A stretch of 64,000 nucleotides of DNA, from contig NZ_KK214998.1 of the NCBI RefSeq assembly GCF_000633935.1, forward strand, positions 1,286,311 through 1,350,310, given 5' to 3'. The notes under the pieces are model-generated. The model had not been told where the DNA came from, searched no databases, and worked only from the letters and a program-made list of their open reading frames with translations. The stretch comes from Ectothiorhodospira haloalkaliphila ATCC 51935. GTDB taxonomy: Bacteria; Pseudomonadota; Gammaproteobacteria; Ectothiorhodospirales; Ectothiorhodospiraceae. Within the stretch, counting starts at the first letter, position 1; every line of letters begins with the position of its first letter. The position numbers and the translations under genes are program-made. Below are positions 17,330 through 26,600 of this stretch, piece after piece.

Positions 17330-20300
17330 TTATGGCTCCTCTCCCCCCCGGGGAGAGGGGTTGGGGTGAGGGGGCGAGATCCCGAACAGCACCGCATAAA
17401 ACAGCGGTACCGCCAGCAGCGTCAGCAGTGACGCCAGCGCCAGCCCGAACATGATGGCAATGGCCATGGGCGCCCAGAAGGGCCCGGACAACGCCAGCGG
17501 CAACATCCCCAGCACCGTGGTAGCCGCCGCCAGCAGCACCGGTCGCACGCGGCTCACCGCCGCCTCCACCAGGGCGGCGTAGGCATCGTCGGATCGCTCC
17601 ATCTCCAGATCCAGCTGCTCCACCATGACGATGGCGTTCTTGATGATCATCCCCGACAGGCTCATCACCCCCAGCAGGGCCATGAAGCCAAAGGGTTGCT
17701 TGAACAGCAGCAGGCCCGCACTCACCCCCACCACACCCAGGGGAACGGTCAGCAGGATGATCAGCGATCGCCGGTAACTGTTGAACTGGGCCATCAGCAC
17801 CAGGGCCATCAACCCCAGCACCACCGGTACCGGTTGCAATACACCCCGCTGGGCTTCCAGGGATTTCACCGGCTCACCGTCCCACTCGATACGGTAGCCT
17901 GATGGCAGATCCAGATCTCCGGCCCGCTGCCGAAGATCACGAAGCACCTCATGAGCAATGGCCCCCGGCACGAGATCCATCTGCAGGGTCACGCTGCGTT
18001 CTCGATCCATGCGCCAGATGGAGGCGTCATCCCACACCACCGACACATCGGCCACCTGCAAGAGTGGCACCGGTCGGTGACCTTGCTCAGGCCAGATCAC
18101 CATGGTCTCCACCTGGGTGGGGTCGGTACGATCCTCCAGGGGGAAGCGCCACTTGATGGGAATGCGCTTGTCATCCTCGATATAAACCCCGATGGGCTGA
18201 CCGGCAAAGGCGGTGGCCAGCGCCTCGGAGATGGCGGCACTGGAGACATTGGCCCGACGTGCCCGCTCCTGATCCACATCCACCTGGATCTGCGGCGTCC
18301 GGTCGCGCCAGTCCAGGCGCACATGATCCAGACGAGGATCACCCGCCAGCAACGCCCGCCCCTGTTCCGCCACAGCCCGCAGGGTGTCCCGTTCCGGGCC
18401 AATGATGCGCATCTCGATGGGATAGCGCACCGGATCCCCCAACTGCATGGGCCGCACCCGGGGCTCGGCGTCGGGGAAGCGCTGATCCATGAACCCTCGG
18501 GTGGCGGCCATCATGGCATCCAGGTCATCCACGGCCTTGAGGTTCACCAGGATCTGTCCGAAGGCCGCATTGGGGTGCTCGGGCAGCATGGGCAGATAGA
18601 AACGCGGCGCCCCCTCGCCGATGAAGGCAGTGGCGGATTCCACCTCGTCCCGTCCCTGCAGCCAACCCTCGATAACCGCCATGTCTTCGGATGTCTGACT
18701 GATGCGACTGCCCTCCGGCAGCCAGTAATCCACCATGAACTGGGCCCGCTGGGCAGGCGGGAAGAAGATCTGCGGCACCAGCATGAAGCCGATCAGGGAG
18801 AGCACCAGCAGTCCGACGATGCCCGCCAGGCTGACACGACGCCAGTGCAGCACACCGCCCAGCAGGCAGCGAAAACCCCCATACAGGCGCCCTCCATAGG
18901 GGTCATCGCCCTCGCTGCCCTTGGCCGGTGACTTGAGCCAGCGGTGACACATGACCGGCGTGACGGTGATGGCCAGCACCCAGCTGAGCAGCAGGGAGAA
19001 GCCCACCACCCAGAACAGGGAGCGGGTGAACTCCCCGGTGGCGGTATCGGTGAGGGCGATGGGCGAGAAGGCCAGCACGGCGATCAGCGTGGCGGAGAAC
19101 AACGGCCAGGCGGTCTCGCTCACCGCCTCCTGAGCTGCCTGCAGGCGATCCATGCCCCGCTGCATCTTCACGAAGGTCAGCTCTGCCACCACGATGGCGT
19201 TGTCCACCATCATGCCCAGCACGATCACCAGCGCCCCCAACGAGACCCGGTGCAGGTCGATGCCCGTGCCCCACATGACAATGAAGGTGGCCAGAATGGT
19301 GAACGGCACGCCGGCACCGACGATCAGGCCCGTGCGCAGCCCCAGGGCGATGAGCAACACGGCGATGACGATCACCACCGCCGTGACCAGGTTGATCATG
19401 AACTCGCCCACCGCCGCCTCCACCTCGCGGGGCTGGTTGGCGATGATGCCGAAGGACATCCCCACGGGCAGGGTGGGTTCGATCCGCGCCAGGCTCTCGC
19501 TGATGCGCTCCCCAAGATCCACCACGTTCACACCCTGGGTGGGTACGATGCCGATGGCCAGGGCGTCCTGCCCCTCATGGCGAAGCAGGGCCTGGGGCGG
19601 ATCCGAGAAGCCTCGGCGCACCTCGGCAAAATCGCGCAGATACACCAGGTTGCCGGTAGCCGGACTGCGGATGGAGAGGCTGCGGATTTCCTCCAGGGAC
19701 TCGAACACGCCACTGGCGAAGATGCGTACATCCCGAGGGCCCATCTCCACAAAACCGGCTGGCTCCACCACGTTCTGTCGGTTCAGGGCCTGCACCACCT
19801 GATGGGGAGTGAGGCCCATTTCGGCAATCTTCTCCCGGGAGGTCTCCACGAAGACCCGCTCCCCCTGCTGCCCGAACAGCTCCACCTTGGCCACGCCGGG
19901 CACCCTTAGCAGTTCCCGGCGCACGTTGTCGGTCACCCGGTCGAGCACATCATAGCCGTAGCCCTCACCGCTGAGGGCAATGAGCAAGGCGAAGACATCG
20001 CCGTAATCGTCGTCCACGAAGGGTCCTCGCACCCCATCGGGCAGTTCGCGGGCAGCCTCATTCACCTTGTGGCGCAGCTCGTCCCAGATCTGTCGCAATG
20101 ATTCCGGGTCGTGACTCTCCTGGATGTCCACGAAGATCACCGACACCCCGTCCCGGCTATGGGACTGCACCTGGTCCAGTTCGCCCAACTGCTGGATCTT
20201 GAGTTCAATGCGCTCGGTCACCTCCTGCTCCACACGCACCGCCCGAGCCCCCGGATATTCGGTGTAGACCACTGCGGTGCGCACGGTGAACTCCGGATCC

Positions 20301-20407
20301 TCGAGTTGCCCCAGCTGGGTGTAGCTGAAAACGCCCACAAACACGATCAGGGCCACCAAAAAGCCCATCAGGCGGCCCCGCTGGATGGCCCAGACAGCGG
20401 CATTCAT
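17330..20407 (-). CDS. RND efflux transporter permease (AcrB/MexB superfamily)
   Basis: 1025 residues. Inner-membrane, proton-driven pump with two halves of six membrane segments and large periplasmic loops. Seen: the N-terminal helix GRLMGFLVALIVFVGVFSYTQL, RVEQEVTERIELKIQQL, and the TM4 motif LGMMVDNAIVVAELTF, in which the second Asp of the usual VDD is Asn. The second half has VMSLSGMIIKNAIVMVEQLDLE. The last 13 or so codons (SPPHPNPSPRGGEEP) are encoded by the inverted dispersed repeat at 17338-17371, so the tail is not original. Coupled to its fusion protein by an ATGA overlap. No outer-membrane partner is nearby; substrate unknown. Confidence 0.92.
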   Translation of the reverse strand: MNAAVWAIQRGRLMGFLVALIVFVGVFSYTQLGQLEDPEFTVRTAVVYTEYPGARAVRVEQEVTERIELKIQQLGELDQVQSHSRDGVSVIFVDIQESHDPESLRQIWDELRHKVNEAARELPDGVRGPFVDDDYGDVFALLIALSGEGYGYDVLDRVTDNVRRELLRVPGVAKVELFGQQGERVFVETSREKIAEMGLTPHQVVQALNRQNVVEPAGFVEMGPRDVRIFASGVFESLEEIRSLSIRSPATGNLVYLRDFAEVRRGFSDPPQALLRHEGQDALAIGIVPTQGVNVVDLGERISESLARIEPTLPVGMSFGIIANQPREVEAAVGEFMINLVTAVVIVIAVLLIALGLRTGLIVGAGVPFTILATFIVMWGTGIDLHRVSLGALVIVLGMMVDNAIVVAELTFVKMQRGMDRLQAAQEAVSETAWPLFSATLIAVLAFSPIALTDTATGEFTRSLFWVVGFSLLLSWVLAITVTPVMCHRWLKSPAKGSEGDDPYGGRLYGGFRCLLGGVLHWRRVSLAGIVGLLVLSLIGFMLVPQIFFPPAQRAQFMVDYWLPEGSRISQTSEDMAVIEGWLQGRDEVESATAFIGEGAPRFYLPMLPEHPNAAFGQILVNLKAVDDLDAMMAATRGFMDQRFPDAEPRVRPMQLGDPVRYPIEMRIIGPERDTLRAVAEQGRALLAGDPRLDHVRLDWRDRTPQIQVDVDQERARRANVSSAAISEALATAFAGQPIGVYIEDDKRIPIKWRFPLEDRTDPTQVETMVIWPEQGHRPVPLLQVADVSVVWDDASIWRMDRERSVTLQMDLVPGAIAHEVLRDLRQRAGDLDLPSGYRIEWDGEPVKSLEAQRGVLQPVPVVLGLMALVLMAQFNSYRRSLIILLTVPLGVVGVSAGLLLFKQPFGFMALLGVMSLSGMIIKNAIVMVEQLDLEMERSDDAYAALVEAAVSRVRPVLLAAATTVLGMLPLALSGPFWAPMAIAIMFGLALASLLTLLAVPLFYAVLFGISPPHPNPSPRGGEEP
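17338..17371 (-). repeat. Dispersed palindromic repeat, copy 3, inside the RND gene end
   Basis: Read on the minus strand it starts CCCTCACCCCAACCCC and continues into a CCTCTCCCC / GGGGAGAGG stem, as in the copies at 12551 and 13181. It supplies the C-terminal codons and lies just before the stop of the RND permease. Confidence 0.75.
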
Positions 20408-21540
20408 CGGCGTGCACCCCGCATCTCATCCTCGGTGAGCACCCGTACCGTCTGACCCTCGCTCAGGTGCTGCACCCCGGCAGTGACCACCTGCTGGCCA
20501 GCGTGCAAGTCACCGAGGACGCGGACTCCATCCCGCTCCAGCGGGCCCAGGCTCACCGGGCGGCGCGTCACCGTCCCCCCTGCCTCGTCCAGTACCCAGA
20601 CGTGGGGCTGACCTTCGTGGTCGAACACCGCGGTCATGGGCACATGAAAATAGCCCTGTTCGTCGGCCTCGGGCAATCCCGCCCGGAAGTCCAGACGAGC
20701 GGTCATGCCAGGCAGGATGCGCTGGTCCGGGTTATCCACCACGATGCGCACCGGATAGGTCTGGGTATCCTCATCCACGTCCACGCCCACGGCCCGCACC
20801 CGGCCTGCATAACGGCGGCCCAGGGCGGCGAAATGCACATCCACGGCAGTGAGCCGGTCCCGGTGCACCACCAGGGTCTCGGGCATGCCCACCCGCAGTT
20901 CGATCTCCTCCAGGTCGTCCAGGACGAAGACCACCCGTTCCGGGCTGGCCTGTTCATGGGGTTCGATGTTGCGGCGAGCCACATGGGCGTCGAAAGGAGC
21001 CCGCAACACCGTGTCCTCCAGGGCAGCCCGGGCGGTGGCTAGCCCCTCGCGGGCCGCATCCCGCTGGCCCTGGGCCTGACGGAAGGCGGAACGCAGGCCG
21101 TCGTAATCGGCGCGACTGATGGTGCCGTCCCGCACCAGATCCTGGCCGCGTCGGTAATTGACCTCGGCCTCCTCCAGTTGGCCTTCGGCAGCCTCCAGTT
21201 GACCCTCCAGTTCACGCACCTTGAGGCGGTAATCCCGATCATCCAGCCGAGCCAGCACATCGCCCTCCATCACCCGGTCGCCCAGGTCCGCGTGCACCAG
21301 GACCACCTGACCGGACACCCGGAAGGCCAGGGCCGTGCGCTCGGCGGCCTCGGCCCGGGCACTGAAGGTGCGGGAGGTCATGTCCTCGGGGGGCTCAAGG
21401 GTGAGGGCCAGCACCGGACGCTCCGGGGGATCCTCACGCATCTCCGGGGGCTGGTCGCAGGCGCCGAGCAGCATGGTGGCGGCGAGCACTAGCAACAGGA
21501 GCCCGATGGCATCCCTGGTAGGCGTGGTGTGGTTGGGCAT
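20404..21540 (-). CDS. RND efflux membrane-fusion lipoprotein
   Basis: 378 residues. Periplasmic adaptor for the adjacent RND permease. Signal peptide with lipobox LLGACDQ, then the barrel/lipoyl segment ALAFRVSGQVVLVHADLGDRVMEGDVLARLDDRDY, a coiled-coil hairpin (QLEAAEGQLEEAEVNYRRGQDL ... AFRQAQGQRDAA) and LRAPFDAHVARRNIEPHEQ. Start at 21540 (AAAGGA upstream); a longer frame to 21582 is unlikely. The stop overlaps the permease start by 4 bases. Confidence 0.92.
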   Translation of the reverse strand: MPNHTTPTRDAIGLLLLVLAATMLLGACDQPPEMREDPPERPVLALTLEPPEDMTSRTFSARAEAAERTALAFRVSGQVVLVHADLGDRVMEGDVLARLDDRDYRLKVRELEGQLEAAEGQLEEAEVNYRRGQDLVRDGTISRADYDGLRSAFRQAQGQRDAAREGLATARAALEDTVLRAPFDAHVARRNIEPHEQASPERVVFVLDDLEEIELRVGMPETLVVHRDRLTAVDVHFAALGRRYAGRVRAVGVDVDEDTQTYPVRIVVDNPDQRILPGMTARLDFRAGLPEADEQGYFHVPMTAVFDHEGQPHVWVLDEAGGTVTRRPVSLGPLERDGVRVLGDLHAGQQVVTAGVQHLSEGQTVRVLTEDEMRGARR

Positions 21541-21616
21541 GGGTCGTTTCCTTTCTTGCTGCGCCACAGTGTAACGAGGCATGGTGTTGCCGGGCCATCC
21601 TCATCGTTATGCCAGC

Positions 21617-21648
21617 TTCGTGGCCGAGGGCCGCTCCCGAAGGGAGCG
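21617..21648. repeat. REP-like half element
   Basis: TTCGTGGCCGAGGGCCGCTC followed by the hairpin CGCTCCC-GAA-GGGAGCG (21632-21648). The first part is nearly the same as the right half of the element at 11300-11385. It lies in the 198-base gap between the divergent efflux operon and the small exported protein gene. Confidence 0.6.
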
Positions 21649-21738
21649 TGTGGCCTTGCGGTAACGGGGGGCACATTTTTTCGGGGTGGCTGATAATTCT
21701 CACTGACGCATTCATCAGAAAGCGCTAATGTGAGCACC

Positions 21739-22134
21739 ATGAAGATGAATCGTTCAATACTGTTTGTGTGCCTGATTCCGGCACTGTTGGCCGTGACCCT
21801 GCTGGGCTCCGGTTGCCGCCACGATCAGGGCGCATCCATGCCCGACCGCACCCTGATCGTCCATGTTCAGAACCGCACTTCCGAGACCATCCCCAAGGTG
21901 GAGATCGGCTATGCCAATGTGGACACCCAGCAGACCACCACGCTCCTGCAACTGGAAGCGGGAAAGACCCGCACCATCGTGCTGAACCACGAACCCGGTC
22001 TGGGCTACAACGTGGAGGCCCATCTGGCCAATGGCAATGTGCTGGAGATCTGCGGTGGTCGGCACCGGGAGAGTCGGGTGATGCGCGAAGTGATCACTCA
22101 GGAGTCGATCCTGTCGGGGATCGGCAAGCCTTGA
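21739..22134 (+). CDS. Small exported hypothetical protein
   Basis: 131 residues from ATG 21739; ATG 21745 is also possible. N-terminal signal (RSILFVCLIPALLAVTLLGSGC) with a Cys at its end; the box LGSGC has Gly at -3, so lipidation is possible but not typical. The rest is a single beta-rich domain (TLIVHVQNRTSETIPKVEIGY ... KTRTIVLNHEPGLGYNVEAHL) of Ig-like appearance. I do not recognise a family. It faces acuI tail to tail and is divergent from the efflux operon. Confidence 0.65.
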   Translation: MKMNRSILFVCLIPALLAVTLLGSGCRHDQGASMPDRTLIVHVQNRTSETIPKVEIGYANVDTQQTTTLLQLEAGKTRTIVLNHEPGLGYNVEAHLANGNVLEICGGRHRESRVMREVITQESILSGIGKP

Positions 22135-22188
22135 TGGTGCCTGTTTGAGGGCTTCGGCCGGGAAATGGGGTGAGGGTGGTCTTTGGAA

Positions 22189-23190
22189 TTATCGCTGAAG
22201 ATCCACCAGGATCCGCCCGTGTACATCCCCTGCGAGCATCCGCTTGCTGGCCGATTCCAGACCCTCCAGCCCGATCTCCTCGGTGACGATGTCATCCAGG
22301 TGGGGGATGGCCCAGTCGGTGGCCAGATGTGCCCAGACCGCCGCGCGTCGCTCCGTGGGATAGTTGCTGGAACTCACCCCAAGCAGGGATACACCCCGCA
22401 GAATGAACGGCATCACTGTGGTGCGCAGCTCCGCTCCGCCCGCCAGCCCGATGGTGACGATATTGCCCCACTCATCCACCGTGCGGGTGAGCCAGCCCAG
22501 GATCTCGCCGCCAACGGTATCCACCGCCCCCGCCCAGCGGGCCGTCTCCAATGGGCGCCAGCCCTGGGAGAGACCACGGCGGTCCATCACCTTCACCGCG
22601 CCCAGGGACTTGAGCCAGTCATGCTGGCGGGTCTTGCCGGACAGGGCCACCACCTCGTAGCCCTGGGCGGCCAGCAGGCTCACGGCAAGGGAACCCACTC
22701 CGCCACTGGCCCCCGTGACCAGGATGGGCCCCATGCCCGGGTCCTGATCGTTGGCGCGCAGGCGCTGCAGGGCCAGGGCCGCCGTGAAGCCGGCGGTGCC
22801 CAGGATCATGGATTGCCGAAGGTCCAGACCCTTGGGCACGGGCACCACCCAGTCGGCGGGCACGCGGATGCGACCGGCAAAACCGCCATGGTGGATCTCG
22901 CCCAGCCCGCAACCGGTGACCAGCACGGGATCGCCGGCCTTTAAGCCGCTGTCCTCGGCGGCGGAGAGCACTTCACCGGCCGCATCGATGCCGCCGACAA
23001 GGGGCGAGCGCCGCAGCACCCGACCGCTGCCGGTGATGCCCAGGGCGTCCTTGTAGTTGAGCGAGGAGTAACGGACCGCCACCTCCACCTCCCCGTCCAT
23101 CAACTCCGACGGTTCCATGTCCGTGAGGCTGACACGATGGGACCCAAGGACCTCGTCACGGATCAGCAGGGCTGGGAAAGTGGAGGTCAT
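22189..23190 (-). CDS. acuI: Zinc-free medium-chain dehydrogenase, AcuI/YhdH family
   Basis: 333 residues. NADPH-dependent MDR reductase; AcuI reduces acryloyl-CoA to propionyl-CoA. Motifs: SSLNYKDALGITGSGRV, PLVGGIDAAGEV, the nucleotide site ILVTGASGGVGSLAVSLLAAQGYEVVALSGK and GLAGGAELRTTVMPFILRGVSLLGVSS, all typical of the YhdH/AcuI branch and without the Zn ligands of alcohol dehydrogenases. fadL ends 5 bases upstream, so it is probably the last gene of a fadL-acuI transcript. Confidence 0.85.
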   Translation of the reverse strand: MTSTFPALLIRDEVLGSHRVSLTDMEPSELMDGEVEVAVRYSSLNYKDALGITGSGRVLRRSPLVGGIDAAGEVLSAAEDSGLKAGDPVLVTGCGLGEIHHGGFAGRIRVPADWVVPVPKGLDLRQSMILGTAGFTAALALQRLRANDQDPGMGPILVTGASGGVGSLAVSLLAAQGYEVVALSGKTRQHDWLKSLGAVKVMDRRGLSQGWRPLETARWAGAVDTVGGEILGWLTRTVDEWGNIVTIGLAGGAELRTTVMPFILRGVSLLGVSSSNYPTERRAAVWAHLATDWAIPHLDDIVTEEIGLEGLESASKRMLAGDVHGRILVDLQR

Positions 23191-23195
23191 GACGA

Positions 23196-24563
23196 TCAGA
23201 ACCGATAGCGCACGGCGGCGGCGAGGATGTGGACGTGGCCTTCGGTGGTGCCGGTGAGGTCGACGGTGGCGAACGTGACGCCAGCCTCGTTCTTGAACTC
23301 CCGCTCCAGTTCCAGTGATTCCTTGGAGATGTCGATGTAGGTATAGGCCACGTCAAATCCCCAGTTGGGTCCCTGCTCATAGCTGGCCCCGAACGAGTAC
23401 CAGGTGCGGTCACCATCCGGGGTGCGGGTGGTGCGATAGCCGTCCTGAGTCGGCGTCCGATCGTACTGGAGGCCACCGCGCAGGGTCCAGCGGTCGTCCA
23501 GTTGATACTCGGCTCCCACCGACAGGGCCCAGCTATCCTTGTAGTTCTGCTCGACAACGTTGTCTTCCCGACCGTCGTTGAAGCGAACACGGATTTCGTC
23601 GAAATTGGACCATTGGAACCACTTGTACTGGGCCATCAGGGTCCAGCGATCATTCAATTGGTGACGCGCGCCCAATGCCACCATATCCGGCAGGTGCAGA
23701 TCGGCCTTGCCGTCCAGGGTTTCTTGCTCGCCTGTGATGGGTCGAGCGATCTTGGCCTTGCCATCCAGAGTGTGTTTCACGCCTTGGCGATAGTGCAGGC
23801 CCAAGCGGGTTGCTTCGGTCACCTGCCACATGGCGCCCAGGTTAAAACCCACATCCCAGCTATCCGCATCGAGTTGCTGCTCTCCATCGGTTTCCAGGCT
23901 TGGCCCGAATGCGGGAGATGGAATCGCGTTCTTGAGCGTGGCGTCTGCATACTGAATATCGATCCCGCCTCCAATGGAGAATCGCTCATTCACCCGGTAG
24001 GCCAAGCTGGGCTGGATGTTGATCACCTTGAGATCTGTCTCGGTTGAATCATAGCGTGCCCAGAAATCGTCGTCATAATGATTGGCCAGACCGAATGGTG
24101 CGGTGATTCCCAGACCAAACCAGGTTTGCTCATTGAGGGGACGAGCGTAGAAGAAGTTTGGGACGGGCGTGGGATCGTAGGGGTTGCCTCCCGAACCGCC
24201 GCTCACAGGCTGATCGACGTAGCCGGGTAATATCTGCTCACCTGTATCGGGATTAAAGGCACCAACACCTGAAGCCGTCGATCCACTCTCCCTGGCATCC
24301 GCCTTCGGCATCAAAAGATGCACAGCGGCCTGAAACTCAGGCCCCGGAAGGAACACCATCCCCGCCGGGTTGAAGAAGATGGTGCTGGAATCCTGAGCCA
24401 CCGCCGCCTCGCCGGCGAAGGCGCGGCCCAGGCCGCTGACGCTCTGCTCCTGAATGTAAAAGCCCGCTGCCTTCACCGGTGAGTGCCACAGGGTGGCTCC
24501 GGACAGGGCCAGCGCGCCAGCCACGGCGCAGGACAGGGCGTTGCGAGACTGAATGAAAGACAT
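23196..24563 (-). CDS. fadL: FadL-family outer-membrane long-chain fatty acid transporter
   Basis: 455 residues. Signal peptide (AVAGALALSGATLWHSPVKAAGF), then the FadL hallmark GFYIQEQSVSGLGRAFAGEAAVAQDSSTIFFNPAGM, with NPAG near the hatch. The remainder is alternating beta strands ending in the terminal Phe (VRYRF) needed for barrel assembly. It takes up hydrophobic compounds such as fatty acids; the neighbour acyl-CoA ligase supports this. Confidence 0.92.
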   Translation of the reverse strand: MSFIQSRNALSCAVAGALALSGATLWHSPVKAAGFYIQEQSVSGLGRAFAGEAAVAQDSSTIFFNPAGMVFLPGPEFQAAVHLLMPKADARESGSTASGVGAFNPDTGEQILPGYVDQPVSGGSGGNPYDPTPVPNFFYARPLNEQTWFGLGITAPFGLANHYDDDFWARYDSTETDLKVINIQPSLAYRVNERFSIGGGIDIQYADATLKNAIPSPAFGPSLETDGEQQLDADSWDVGFNLGAMWQVTEATRLGLHYRQGVKHTLDGKAKIARPITGEQETLDGKADLHLPDMVALGARHQLNDRWTLMAQYKWFQWSNFDEIRVRFNDGREDNVVEQNYKDSWALSVGAEYQLDDRWTLRGGLQYDRTPTQDGYRTTRTPDGDRTWYSFGASYEQGPNWGFDVAYTYIDISKESLELEREFKNEAGVTFATVDLTGTTEGHVHILAAAVRYRF

Positions 24564-24613
24564 GTATCCCCCTTGGGTGATTCTTTTATGATTTTTATGG
24601 GTTCGGCAACGGA

Positions 24614-26434
24614 TCAGCGCTTGCTGTGGGCCTCGTACATGGCCTCGATCTGCTTGCTGTAGCGCTCCAGGATCAGCGCACGCTTGAGCTTCATGGTGGG
24701 TGTGAGCAGGCCGTTGTCCACATCCCAGGGCTCCAGGGTGGGCGTGAGGCGGCGTACCTGGGCGTAGCCATGGAACTCGGTCAACTGCTTGCCGGCCCGC
24801 TCCAGCAGGGCCTTTTCCACCTTGCGGCTGTACAGATCCTCGCTGCTATCCGGATCCACCTCCAGCTCCTCGGCCAGCTTTTTCCACTCATCCGGGCCGA
24901 GCACCACCAGGGCGGCGAGATAGGGCTTGCCCTCACCCAGCACCATGGCCTGCTCAAAGATGGGATCCAGGGTGATGGCCATCTCCATGTCCGCCGGGGG
25001 CACCTTCTCGCCGTTGCCCAGCACCAGGATCTCCTTGATGCGACCGATGATGAAGATATGGCCCTGCTCGTCGATGCGCGCCTTGTCGCCACTGTGCAGC
25101 CAGCCGTCCTTGTCGATGGTGTCGGCGGTAGCCTCCTCGTTGTTCCAGTAGCCCTGCATCACCGAGGGGCCACGCACCAGCAATTCCTCATCCTTGCCGA
25201 TGCTCACCTCCACGCCGGGCAGTGCACAGCCCACACTGGCGGGAACATTATCGTCGGGCCGGTTGACGGCCACCACCGGGCTGGCCTCGGTCATGCCAAA
25301 GCCATGGAACACGGGCAATCCCAGGCCGATGAAGAATCGGGCGATGGGGGGCGGCAGCGGCGCACCGCCGCAGACGGCATAACGCAGACGCCCGCCCAGA
25401 CGCTCCGTCACCTTGCCAGCCACGATTTTTTTCAGCAGCGGCCACAGCAGCAGCTTGGGATGCCAGCCGACTCGGCCCTGCTCGTGCTCGAAGCGGTGCC
25501 AACCCACGGAAACGGTGGTGTGAAACAGGAAGCGGGCGAAACCGGACTTCTCCTCCAGGCCCGAGGTGATGCGCCCGTAGATGCGCTCGTAGATGCGCGG
25601 TACGGAAATGAGCACGGTGGGGCGCAGGTTCATCAGATCCTCCGCCAGGCCCTGCACCGAGCGGGCAAAGGCCACCTGGGCACCCACCATCATGGGCATG
25701 TAGCAGCCGCCGGTGCGCTCCAGGGTGTGGGAAAGGGGCAGGAAGGAGAGGAACAGGTCCTCGCCACCCATGGGGGCGCACTGCTGAGCGGCATAGGCGT
25801 TCTGCAGGATGTTCTGGTGGGTGAGCATCACCCCCTTGGATCGGCCCGTCGTGCCCGAGGTATACACCACGGTGGCCAGGGAGTTGGGATCCACATCACG
25901 GGTGATCAGTTCATGATCGCCCTCGGGGGCCCATTCATCCAGGGACTTGAGGCGCGTGTCCTCGGGGAATTCTCCCGGGTCCACCGCTTGCACGGTGACG
26001 ATGCGATTGACCGTGTCCAGCCGCTCGCGAACCTCCTGGAGGCGCTTCCATTGCTGTCGACCGCCCAGGAGCAGTAGCTTGGCCCCGGCATCCTTGAGGA
26101 TATAGGCGATGTTGTCGGGCCGGTCATCGGTGTATAGCGGCACCGTGATCAGGCCAAGGCCAAGGCAGGCCTGGTCGAAGATGACCCATTCCTGGCAATT
26201 GCGCAGCATGACGGCGACGCGGTCGCCCGGAGAAAGGTCTTCCTTTTGCAGTGCCGCCTGCCAGCGGGCCACCTGCTCGCTCACCTCCTGCCAGGTGCGC
26301 GACACCCATTCGGAAGTGGCCTGATCATACTGTTTGTAAGCCACCGCATCGGGGCTTCGCTTGACTCGCTCCCTGAACAGTCCGGCCAGGGTCCTCGCCT
26401 CCCCTGGCGTGACCACGTGATTGGGCTCGCCCAT
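24614..26434 (-). CDS. Long-chain fatty acid-CoA ligase (FAA1-like, COG1022 type)
   Basis: 606 residues. ANL-family adenylating enzyme. P-loop YTSGTTGRSKGVMLTH, the A5 motif GFGMTEASPVV, and LHSGDKARIDEQGHIFIIGRIKEILVLGNGEKVPP. The AAREA... style N-terminal acyl-CoA region and the C-terminal TPTMKLKRALILERY match long-chain ligases that activate fatty acids after uptake. Start at 26434, preceded by GAGGAG at 5 bases; the open frame continues to 26524 without a better start. Probably co-transcribed with fadL 50 bases downstream. Confidence 0.92.
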   Translation of the reverse strand: MGEPNHVVTPGEARTLAGLFRERVKRSPDAVAYKQYDQATSEWVSRTWQEVSEQVARWQAALQKEDLSPGDRVAVMLRNCQEWVIFDQACLGLGLITVPLYTDDRPDNIAYILKDAGAKLLLLGGRQQWKRLQEVRERLDTVNRIVTVQAVDPGEFPEDTRLKSLDEWAPEGDHELITRDVDPNSLATVVYTSGTTGRSKGVMLTHQNILQNAYAAQQCAPMGGEDLFLSFLPLSHTLERTGGCYMPMMVGAQVAFARSVQGLAEDLMNLRPTVLISVPRIYERIYGRITSGLEEKSGFARFLFHTTVSVGWHRFEHEQGRVGWHPKLLLWPLLKKIVAGKVTERLGGRLRYAVCGGAPLPPPIARFFIGLGLPVFHGFGMTEASPVVAVNRPDDNVPASVGCALPGVEVSIGKDEELLVRGPSVMQGYWNNEEATADTIDKDGWLHSGDKARIDEQGHIFIIGRIKEILVLGNGEKVPPADMEMAITLDPIFEQAMVLGEGKPYLAALVVLGPDEWKKLAEELEVDPDSSEDLYSRKVEKALLERAGKQLTEFHGYAQVRRLTPTLEPWDVDNGLLTPTMKLKRALILERYSKQIEAMYEAHSKR

Positions 26435-26600
26435 GTTGACTCCTCTGCTGACGGGGTACTTGGCCCCGGGTTCTTGCCCTGGAGGGGATCCCGCTCTGCG
26501 CCGCCTCGTCGCGAGACTGAGCATGATTTCCCCGGGTTTCGCCTGAATATATCGCGACTGCCCAGTATAATCACTGGATGGGCCATTTTGGTGTGCTGTG

